A stretch of 5,396 nt of DNA, from NCBI GenBank assembly GCA_015232735.1, contig JADFZC010000209.1:1-5396 (forward strand), given 5' to 3'. How positions within the stretch are numbered: the first letter of the stretch is position 1; each line of letters starts with the position of its first letter. The translations under genes were made by a program, and so were the position numbers. Shown piece after piece: positions 1 through 5,396 of the stretch. The notes below the pieces were generated by a model. It ran no database searches and was not told the DNA's origin. It saw only the letters and a list, made by a program, of their open reading frames with translations. The DNA comes from Oligoflexales bacterium. Its GTDB lineage: Bacteria; Bdellovibrionota; Oligoflexia; Oligoflexales; Oligoflexaceae.

Positions 1-957
1 AGGGACACCGAACTGTTTGATTTGAATAGAATTGGTAAAATGCTGGAGATAGAGACCAGTGGCGCCAATAAGGCGCCTGAGCGGGATAAGGAGGAGATGG
101 CTAACGTCAATAAGCCCAAAAAAGATGAGGTTGAAAAAAGTGGGAAAATGGAAAAGCCGAAACCTGAACCAGTGGAGGAGGAGGTTTACGAAATCCTGCC
201 CGAGGAGCATTTGGCATGCGATTGTCTGAAGGCTTATTCTTCCCTTGGCGACGGTGGAATTGTGACTTTGAAAAAGCTTAATTTGCTGAAAGAGAAAAAT
301 TTTTCAAAAATTACCACGACAAAGCTGGCCAGTGTCCTTGGTATTTCAAATATTGATGCTGAGAGGATACAGACGGGATTTTCAAGCAGAGTTAAAGAGC
401 GGCTCGATGCGGAAATTGCAGTGAAGGTCAGCGCGATGGAGAAAGCAAACGGGCAGCTTCTCGCCGAATGTGAAAGAATTATCGGAGAGAACAGTGCCAT
501 CATTGAATCCAATAGGATTTTGCGTGAAAAGTACGATTATCTGGTATCTCACAATGATGAGATTGAGGCGCAGTATAAATCTCTGAGAAGCAGTTTTGCT
601 GCGGAACAGGTCGAGTTCAACAGGCTTTCGCTTGAGATATCCTTCCTAAACGATGAACGTCAGAGGCTTATGAAGTTTATCAAGGAAAAAGACAAAGTCC
701 TGGGTTCCATGCTGCATCGCTATGAAATCCTCAGAAACTACTTTGAATTCGCCAAAGGAGAGACGGCTTTCTCCAAAGACAGGCTGGATTATCTGGAGAA
801 ACTTCTCGATCTGGCTGTCAAAAAGAAGAAGACCCTTGATGAGAAGGTCAGTTCAACCCAGGAAACATACGAGAAGCTCTATAATGAAGTGAACGATGTG
901 ATAAAGAAGGGTAAAAGGACCTATTACGAAAAGATAACCGAAAAACCTGTATATTGA
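1..957 (+). CDS. Coiled-coil protein with N-terminal HTH-like domain; 5' end uncertain or partial
   Basis: I do not recognise the family. The reading frame is open to the window edge, so the gene may begin upstream. Internal start candidates are TTG 22, ATG 40 and ATG 97; only 97 has a purine-rich AAGGAGG nearby, though very close. Counting window codons, residues 33-62 are a disordered Lys/Glu/Pro-rich tail. Residues about 63-142 form a small helical domain; its stretch ITTTKLASVLGISNIDAERI reads like a helix-turn-helix or winged-helix recognition segment. Residues about 144-305 are long charged helices with heptad-like spacing, typical of coiled coil, perhaps interrupted near 235-255. No signal peptide or membrane segment is visible, so the protein is probably cytoplasmic. 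The stop lies only 6 bases before the first possible start of the next coiled-coil gene, which points to co-transcription. A structural or adaptor role is inferred from composition alone. Confidence 0.8.
   Translation, partial: RDTELFDLNRIGKMLEIETSGANKAPERDKEEMANVNKPKKDEVEKSGKMEKPKPEPVEEEVYEILPEEHLACDCLKAYSSLGDGGIVTLKKLNLLKEKNFSKITTTKLASVLGISNIDAERIQTGFSSRVKERLDAEIAVKVSAMEKANGQLLAECERIIGENSAIIESNRILREKYDYLVSHNDEIEAQYKSLRSSFAAEQVEFNRLSLEISFLNDERQRLMKFIKEKDKVLGSMLHRYEILRNYFEFAKGETAFSKDRLDYLEKLLDLAVKKKKTLDEKVSSTQETYEKLYNEVNDVIKKGKRTYYEKITEKPVY
61..77 (+). repeat. Short GC inverted repeat (GGCGCC, 5-base loop, GGCGCC)
   Basis: Two copies of the self-complementary hexamer GGCGCC at 61-66 and 72-77 flank AATAA and could fold into a six-base-pair hairpin. 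It ends 10 bases before the AAGGAGG at 88. No T-run follows, so it is not an intrinsic terminator of standard form. It may be chance within coding sequence for Gly-Ala and Lys-Ala-Pro codons, or a leader stem if translation starts at 97. Confidence 0.3.
88..99 (+). promoter_or_regulatory. Shine-Dalgarno-like AAGGAGG before ATG 97, alternative start of gene 1
   Basis: AAGGAGG at 88-94 is a near-perfect anti-SD match, but only two bases separate it from the in-frame ATG at 97. This is closer than the usual five to nine. Starting here would give a protein beginning MANVNKPKK, a plausible soluble N-terminus. The same bases could simply be Lys-Glu-Glu codons inside a longer gene, because the upstream frame has no stop. 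Confidence 0.35.
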
Positions 958-963
958 AAACAG

Positions 964-1662
964 GTGCAGTATACGAAATTCTCCATTAACAGAACTAGGG
1001 AAGGTTTTAAAGTGGAAACAACAAAATCTGTCAAGCAAAAAGACCTAAAATTTTCCGATATCAAGTTGGATACGATCGATTTGGATCTGGGGACGGTTTT
1101 GGACCGGCTGAACAGGATATCCGAATTGAAAGTGGAGGATTTTATCCCGGTTTCAGAGGGAAAGATCACAACAACCATTAAGGACATGTATGGCGTAATA
1201 AGGAATCTTGAAGGAAACCTCAGGAACTATCTGAACCTTAATGAGGCATTCAAAACTGAAAACAAAGAGTTAAAAACAGAAAACGAGGCGCTGCTTGTCG
1301 AAAACAGCCGCTTGAAACAACAGATGAAAGAACTTGAGGACAGCAGTATCCTGGCTTCTGATATCGAAAAAAAACTTGATTTGACAATTGCTGAAAAGAA
1401 TAAATTCAACCAATTTTACAAGGCTGAGCTGCAAAAAAATTCGGATCTTGAACGCAGGCTGCATGACCTTTCCGACCTTCAAAAAAGAACCAGGCAGGAG
1501 CGTGATGATTGTTACAAGGAAGTGGTGGTTCTTGAAAACAAACTGACTTCAAAGGCCTGGGAAAAAGAGAAGGAGGCGCTGGAACGCAGGATAGTCAATC
1601 TCCAGGCTGAAAAGGATAAGCTTAAGGCGGAGATAGAAGAATTGAAGGCATCAGGGAAATAG
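964..1662 (+). CDS. Coiled-coil protein, unknown function
   Basis: This 232-residue protein (217 if translation starts at GTG 1012) is not a family I can name. From GTG 964, residues 1-75 are polar and probably contain a short helical segment near 40-60. Residues about 77-230 are almost continuous charged amphipathic helix. Residues 97-124 are four exact heptads, KTENKEL, KTENEAL, LVENSRL and KQQMKEL, with leucine at 103, 110, 117 and 124, and Phe96 and Tyr89 continuing the seam. This is leucine-zipper-like oligomerisation, but no basic DNA-binding region precedes it, so a bZIP-type regulator is unlikely. No membrane segment or signal peptide is visible. GTG 964 sits 6 bases after the gene 1 stop without a clear ribosome site, whereas GTG 1012 has a good one. 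The gene lies between two other coiled-coil genes, suggesting a partner or scaffold subunit. Confidence 0.85.
   Translation: MQYTKFSINRTREGFKVETTKSVKQKDLKFSDIKLDTIDLDLGTVLDRLNRISELKVEDFIPVSEGKITTTIKDMYGVIRNLEGNLRNYLNLNEAFKTENKELKTENEALLVENSRLKQQMKELEDSSILASDIEKKLDLTIAEKNKFNQFYKAELQKNSDLERRLHDLSDLQKRTRQERDDCYKEVVVLENKLTSKAWEKEKEALERRIVNLQAEKDKLKAEIEELKASGK
997..1014 (+). promoter_or_regulatory. Ribosome binding site favouring GTG 1012 as start of gene 2
   Basis: AGGGAAGG at 997-1004 lies seven bases before the in-frame GTG at 1012, an ordinary SD geometry. The longer alternative GTG at 964 is preceded by TATTGAAAACAG, which lacks a clear SD. If 1012 is used, the gap to gene 1 is 54 bases rather than 6, and the protein loses 16 codons that show no recognisable domain. 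Confidence 0.5.
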
Positions 1663-1677
1663 GCGAGGGACCAAAAG

Positions 1678-2445
1678 GTGAACGAGAAATCTTCAGAAAT
1701 AAAAAAGAAAATTGCGGCAAACTGGGATTTGATGAAAGTAAGATATCCTATGGTCATTAACACAGGAGCTGTCGGCAATGACGAAGTAAAAAAGGAGTTT
1801 CTTGGATATATAGACGGCCTCAGGTCAGCGGATGAAATAAGACAGTATTTTGTCCTTGATGCAAGCGATGCACATCTCATTTTTACCGATCTTTTAAACT
1901 TGGGCGCCGTAAGGTTTTTGGAGGACAGTGAAAGGCTCCCCTACCTCAGGCAGCATCAGACAGAACTAAAAAAGAAAATAGCATTTCTCGAAGCCGAGCG
2001 AAGCAGACTTAGCGGTGAAAATTTCTATTTGACAGGTCAGTCCAGGGAAATTATCAAACTCAGCGAACATTATAAGGATGAGATTCCTAAATTAAAGGCA
2101 ACCACGTCGGAAATTTCCGGGAAGATCGGAACGCTGAAAGCGAACTCGGAAAAGCTCTGGCAGTCGAATGCGGAACTCTTTGGTCTTGCAAAAGAGATGG
2201 AAATAAAGGAAAAAAAAATAAGGACAGCCCTCGAAAGGCTGGATGAGGATATCCCGAGGCTTGTGAAAAAGAAGACCAAGATCGCCAGCAGGATGAATGA
2301 ATTTGATGAAAAACTGTTTTCGAGCAGGGTGGCCGTGTCAAAAACAGAAAAGACGCTGGAATTTTATCGTGATGTTATCGATGATGTAAGCGATCATCTT
2401 GAGGATGCCAAACTTCGGATAGATCATCTTATCAGGGATAGGTGA
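1678..2445 (+). CDS. Winged-helix-like N-terminal domain fused to coiled coil
   Basis: This 255-residue protein starts at GTG 1678, supported by GAGGGA at 1665-1670 with seven bases spacing; it begins 15 bases after the gene 2 stop. Residues about 38-82 (EFLGYIDGLRSADEI, then FTDLLNLGAVRFL) match the pattern of the small winged-helix module with a 'hxxIDGxRoxxEI ... hhxxLhxhGhl' signature. That module often accompanies DUF4388/PATAN-type signalling proteins in Deltaproteobacteria and relatives. From about 88 to 215 the sequence is strongly helical and charged with heptad-like leucines and isoleucines, probably coiled coil. Residues about 218-255 form a further amphipathic helix rich in Asp and His. 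No transmembrane segment is visible. DNA binding is not assured, since such modules also mediate protein contacts. The position directly before the ATPase gene suggests a partner, adaptor or substrate of that ATPase (inference). Confidence 0.85.
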   Translation: MNEKSSEIKKKIAANWDLMKVRYPMVINTGAVGNDEVKKEFLGYIDGLRSADEIRQYFVLDASDAHLIFTDLLNLGAVRFLEDSERLPYLRQHQTELKKKIAFLEAERSRLSGENFYLTGQSREIIKLSEHYKDEIPKLKATTSEISGKIGTLKANSEKLWQSNAELFGLAKEMEIKEKKIRTALERLDEDIPRLVKKKTKIASRMNEFDEKLFSSRVAVSKTEKTLEFYRDVIDDVSDHLEDAKLRIDHLIRDR

Positions 2446-2460
2446 AATTTATTATTTTAA

Positions 2461-4524
2461 ATGAAGTATTCGATCAACTCGGTTAACACAGACAGGGATC
2501 ATGTGAATAACATAGGCCACACAACAGTCAATATGCAGGTGACAAAGAGCAAAAGAGGCAGTCTCTATCAAAGGATTGTTTCGGATATTGAAACTATGAA
2601 TGCCAATTACCGGATTTTTCCGGAATACCTGTCAATGAATCTTTATAGCGATTTGGGAAAATTGATATCATCCAATATTGCCGATATGTTTGATCTTGTT
2701 TTCTATAATCCTCTTGACTCATCCGAAATATATTTAAAGAAGAGATATAAGGTCTCCCTGTTCGCTTCCTCTTCAAAGGACAGACCAGAAGAATGCGGAT
2801 TTGTTCTGCCTTCGCCATATGAATTTGATATTTTTGTGCATTTCAGTAAAAAATTTATGGCGCTTTCAAAAAGCGAGAAGGAAAGGATTATCAGCGAGCT
2901 GAGTTTCAAATGGTTTGATTTTTCACAGATGAAGGATGAAACGGAGAAGAAGGCCGAGGAAGATTCGGAGGGGGAATATGAGGATGAGTCTTATTTTCAT
3001 AAAATGAGACAAAAGGAACACGAAGGTTCGGGCAGTTCTTCCACCTACAGCCGGATTTTTGAAGGCGGACCTTGCAATGAAAAGGATTATATGGCCAGGT
3101 CCGAATTCATGGAGGATATGGCGCGGCATAAGTCAGGGGGTACAGCTGACCTGAGCATTTATGATCTGATTGCGCAAAAGAGGACCGAGCCTATTGATAT
3201 GCCGGAGCCATTAAGTGCCAGGCAGGCCGGGACGGCAAAGTCACCGCTCATGATGCACTTTTTAAATGGAAAATCCCTTCTTATCGCCTCTTATGTTGAT
3301 TCCAGGAAACTGATCGGCGAGTTTGTAACGGCAGCCGATGGTCTCAATCTTACCCCTTTGCAGTGGAGTTATTCGGATGGATTCAAGGCGTCGGGGGACA
3401 GGTACGAAAGCAGGTACCTCTTGCACGATGGCGGTTTTGCTTTTGTGAACAAAAAATTGTCTCCATTTGAGACATTAAGATATATAAAGCAGGAGACAAA
3501 AACGCATACGATGTATTTGCTGGAGGATTTTCATTATTACATAAAAGAGGAGAATATTGCCGGATCCGATTTTGCTGAGATAATTTCAATACTTAAGTCG
3601 CTACCCGAGGTTTTGCGCCAAAGAAACAGTTACGTGGTTATTCTCGCTCCGACGATTGAACTGCCGCCCGAAATAGCCCCGATTTTCGAGGTCATCAAGG
3701 ATAACAGGGGGCAAAGGGAACTCCATTATCTTACAAGGTTTGGAACTGATCTCACAAAGGCCGTGCTCACAAACAGGATAAAGCCGGTGATTGGAAGGGA
3801 TAAGGAAATATTCGAATGCCTCAAGATCCTTTCAAGGATGGAGGCGAACAATCCCCTCCTGATAGGAAAATCAGGAGTTGGAAAGACGGCAATAGTCGAG
3901 GGACTGGCTGCGGCAATAGTTAAGAACAAAGCCCCCCGTTCTTTTGGGCAAAAACGTATCATAGCGCTGAACATGAACCAAATACTTTCAGGCACGAAGT
4001 ATAGAGGTGAATTTGAAAAGCGGCTTGAAGGCCTTCTTGATGAGGTCAGGACGAATTCAGAAAATATTATAGTGTTTATTGATGAGATACATGCGCTTCT
4101 TGGAATGGGCCAGACGGAAGGTTCGCAGGGGGCTGAAAATATCCTGAAGCCGGTGCTTGCGCGTGGAGAGTTCCCGTGCATAGGGGCAACCACATACGAT
4201 GAATATATGAATTATATCGCGCCTGACAAGGCTCTGGACAGACGCTTTCAAGTCGTGAATGTCCTGGAACCTACGAAGGACGAAACTCTTGCGATCCTGT
4301 CGGGAATCAAACATGTTTATGAAAGCCATCATAATGTGACTATTAACACAGATGCCCTTCAAAGATGTGTTGAATTGGCGCAAACGATGCTTCCAAACGA
4401 GTATTTCCCGGGAAAGGCGATCAAAATGCTGGACAGTGTCTGTGCGTCGGCATCTTTGACTGGAAATAGCGTTGTTACGCCTGGTTTTGTCGCCGAAGAG
4501 TTCAACAGGATGCTCAAGATTTGA
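2461..4524 (+). CDS. AAA+ ATPase: Ycf46-like N domain plus Clp D1-type motor
   Basis: A 687-residue cytoplasmic ATPase. Residues 1-155 are an unrecognised globular domain and about 157-260 an acidic, low-complexity linker. Residues about 262-416 resemble the degenerate N-terminal ATPase domain of Ycf46 proteins (QWSYSDG 301-307; YLLEDFHYYI 352-361; LAPTIELPPEI 395-405). Residues about 424-687 are a ClpA/ClpB D1-type module: FGTDLT linker, VIGRDKEI 443-450, Walker A GKSGVGKT 469-476, pore loop KYRGEFE 513-519 with Tyr514, Walker B IIVFIDE 536-542, sensor 1 GATT 575-578, arginine fingers Arg594/Arg595, sensor 2 region GKAIKMLD 651-658. All key motor residues are present, so ATP-driven remodelling or threading is expected. 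The Clp_N repeat, ClpB middle domain, D2 ring and ClpP-docking loop are absent, arguing against true ClpA, ClpB or ClpV. ATG 2461 lacks a close SD; GTG 2503 and ATG 2533 are in-frame alternatives. Neighbouring coiled-coil proteins are likely clients (inference). Confidence 0.93.
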   Translation: MKYSINSVNTDRDHVNNIGHTTVNMQVTKSKRGSLYQRIVSDIETMNANYRIFPEYLSMNLYSDLGKLISSNIADMFDLVFYNPLDSSEIYLKKRYKVSLFASSSKDRPEECGFVLPSPYEFDIFVHFSKKFMALSKSEKERIISELSFKWFDFSQMKDETEKKAEEDSEGEYEDESYFHKMRQKEHEGSGSSSTYSRIFEGGPCNEKDYMARSEFMEDMARHKSGGTADLSIYDLIAQKRTEPIDMPEPLSARQAGTAKSPLMMHFLNGKSLLIASYVDSRKLIGEFVTAADGLNLTPLQWSYSDGFKASGDRYESRYLLHDGGFAFVNKKLSPFETLRYIKQETKTHTMYLLEDFHYYIKEENIAGSDFAEIISILKSLPEVLRQRNSYVVILAPTIELPPEIAPIFEVIKDNRGQRELHYLTRFGTDLTKAVLTNRIKPVIGRDKEIFECLKILSRMEANNPLLIGKSGVGKTAIVEGLAAAIVKNKAPRSFGQKRIIALNMNQILSGTKYRGEFEKRLEGLLDEVRTNSENIIVFIDEIHALLGMGQTEGSQGAENILKPVLARGEFPCIGATTYDEYMNYIAPDKALDRRFQVVNVLEPTKDETLAILSGIKHVYESHHNVTINTDALQRCVELAQTMLPNEYFPGKAIKMLDSVCASASLTGNSVVTPGFVAEEFNRMLKI

Positions 4525-4567
4525 TTTTTGTTTTAACTTTTACGTGACAGATATGAATGTTGTTTAC

Positions 4568-4580
4568 GGAGGGTTTCATG
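4568..4580 (+). promoter_or_regulatory. Ribosome binding site and ATG of gene 5
   Basis: GGAGGG at 4568-4573 precedes ATG 4578 by four bases and fixes this start over the in-frame ATG at 4599. It ends the 53-base gap after the ATPase gene, the widest clear gap in the window. That gap is AT-rich and contains no stable hairpin, so no terminator is called and the operon probably continues through it. Confidence 0.7.
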
Positions 4581-5396
4581 GAAAGATTAACGACCAGGAT
4601 GCTGGTAATTGATGAAGACAAAAATTTTATAGCGGGGCTAAAACGTGAATTTCCAGATGATTTTGTCATTGAAGCCGCTGTTCCGGATGAATCTTCCATA
4701 AAAAAATTCAAGGAATTCAGTCCTCATGTGGTCATTGTGTGCAACGATAACACAGGAGGTTCCCATGTGGATCTTCTTTTGGCGTTTAAGGAGATAGACA
4801 GGCATGTCATAAGAGTGGTTGTCGCTCCTGAAGGGCATGACGAGAGAGGCCTCATAGAAGGTGTGAACAAGGCGGATATTCACGGATATTTCAGAAAGCC
4901 CGTGTCGTTTAACGAGATACAGCAGCTGCTCAGGATCAAGACGGCAAACTATCACGTAGTAAAGTCATTTCAGGTCGACAGGCATAAAGCCGATGAAGCC
5001 TATGGCAAGCTCAAGTCCATTTTCGATGATATGGAAAGATACAAGGAGATGAAAAAGGAAGGGGAAATGCTCATCCACAGGGCCAGCCGGATGGAATCCA
5101 TGAGCATGAATCTCCTTGACGATTTTGTAGACAAGTTTAAAACGGAAGTGGAAAACCAGGAGGAGATGCTTCAAAAACTCGTTATAAAAATCGAAGCCAA
5201 TGACAATGAACAAAGAAGGGCAAAGGATCTGTCACAGAAGATGTTTAAGGTTGTCAAGGACGACCTTTTGAAAGATCTGGTAGAGATCAAGAGGGAGCTT
5301 GCCGACCTTGTAAAGGAAAAAGCCGGGATCGATTCATTTAAGGCCAAAATTGATGAGGAAAATAACTATGTTGCCCAGAATCTCGCCGAATTCAAG
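4578..5396 (+). CDS. Degenerate receiver (CheY-like) domain fused to long coiled coil; 3' partial
   Basis: The gene runs off the window after 273 codons without a stop. Residues about 7-122 follow the CheY-like receiver pattern: first strand and acidic pocket RMLVIDED (Asp12, Glu13, Asp14), third strand after Pro49 (HVVIVCND), fourth strand VVVAPEG, and the conserved Lys-Pro in YFRKPVSF (Lys107, Pro108). Aligned from Pro49, the phospho-acceptor position holds Cys55 instead of aspartate, and the switch Thr/Ser position holds Ala83. The domain is therefore probably a pseudo-receiver used for protein contacts rather than a phosphorylation switch; Asp57, two residues on, is a weaker alternative acceptor. 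Residues about 128-273 are charged, heptad-like helices with several Met-rich turns, a long coiled coil with no DNA-binding or enzymatic output domain yet visible. It likely belongs to the same assembly as the upstream coiled-coil proteins (inference). Confidence 0.87.
   Translation, partial: MERLTTRMLVIDEDKNFIAGLKREFPDDFVIEAAVPDESSIKKFKEFSPHVVIVCNDNTGGSHVDLLLAFKEIDRHVIRVVVAPEGHDERGLIEGVNKADIHGYFRKPVSFNEIQQLLRIKTANYHVVKSFQVDRHKADEAYGKLKSIFDDMERYKEMKKEGEMLIHRASRMESMSMNLLDDFVDKFKTEVENQEEMLQKLVIKIEANDNEQRRAKDLSQKMFKVVKDDLLKDLVEIKRELADLVKEKAGIDSFKAKIDEENNYVAQNLAEFK

Noticed and set aside
964..1662. Gene 2 as a bZIP-like DNA-binding regulator because of its leucine heptads
   Set aside because: No basic region precedes the zipper, and heptads continue as general coiled coil for about 150 residues.
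3726..4193. A 155-codon open frame on the minus strand opposite the Clp D1 domain
   Set aside because: It lies entirely within the strongly conserved ATPase motor, its protein shows no recognisable domain, and it is explained as a shadow of the sense codon pattern.
2461..4524. Calling the ATPase ClpB, ClpA or the type VI secretion ATPase ClpV
   Set aside because: It has only one AAA+ module of D1 type, no Clp_N, no middle domain and no D2, and no secretion-system gene is nearby.
4521..4577. Possible internal promoter (TTGTTT 4528-4533, 18 bases, TATGAA 4552-4557) or terminator before gene 5
   Set aside because: Both promoter hexamers match weakly in an AT-rich gap where chance matches are expected, and the T-runs are not preceded by a stem.
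4638..5213. Minus-strand open frames of 105 and 82 codons opposite the end of the window
   Set aside because: The plus strand here encodes a clear receiver-like domain and coiled coil with a good ribosome site; the antisense products show no domain.
1..5396. A magnetosome or gas-vesicle cluster, suggested by the abundance of coiled-coil proteins
   Set aside because: No mam, mad or gvp signature protein is recognisable within the window; coiled-coil content alone is not evidence.

Overview
The window looks like part of one bacterial operon. Five genes lie head to tail on the + strand, and coding sequence fills almost everything. Gaps are 6 to 54 bases between genes 1 and 2 (depending on the start of gene 2), 15 bases at the next two junctions, and 53 bases before gene 5. 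I see no RNA gene, insertion sequence, CRISPR array or convincing terminator. Shine-Dalgarno sites, GTG starts and heavy use of AGG for arginine fit a bacterium. The taxon cannot be fixed. An uncultured Desulfobacterota, Nitrospirota or Omnitrophota-type anaerobe is only a guess from style.

Layout: (1) 1-957, 5' end uncertain or cut by the edge: a lysine/glutamate-rich tail, a small helical HTH-like domain, then a long coiled coil. (2) 964-1662, real start possibly 1012: an almost pure coiled-coil protein with regular leucine heptads. (3) 1678-2445: a small winged-helix-like domain followed by coiled coil. (4) 2461-4524: the only clear enzyme, a 687-residue AAA+ ATPase. Its C-terminal third is a ClpA/ClpB D1-type motor. 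Its middle resembles the degenerate N-terminal ATPase domain of Ycf46-family proteins. (5) 4578-5396, cut by the 3' edge: a receiver-like domain that has lost its phospho-acceptor aspartate, joined to a long coiled coil.

Three of the five proteins (1, 3 and 5) join a small N-terminal domain to a long coiled coil, and protein 2 is nearly all coiled coil. All are encoded next to a single-ring Clp-like remodelling ATPase. My inference is a cytoplasmic scaffold or filament-like assembly whose parts are assembled, taken apart or regulated by the ATPase. None of the five proteins shows a signal peptide or membrane segment. The combination matches no named system that I recognise. The ATPase architecture (Ycf46-like N domain plus Clp D1) is the strongest candidate for something undescribed.
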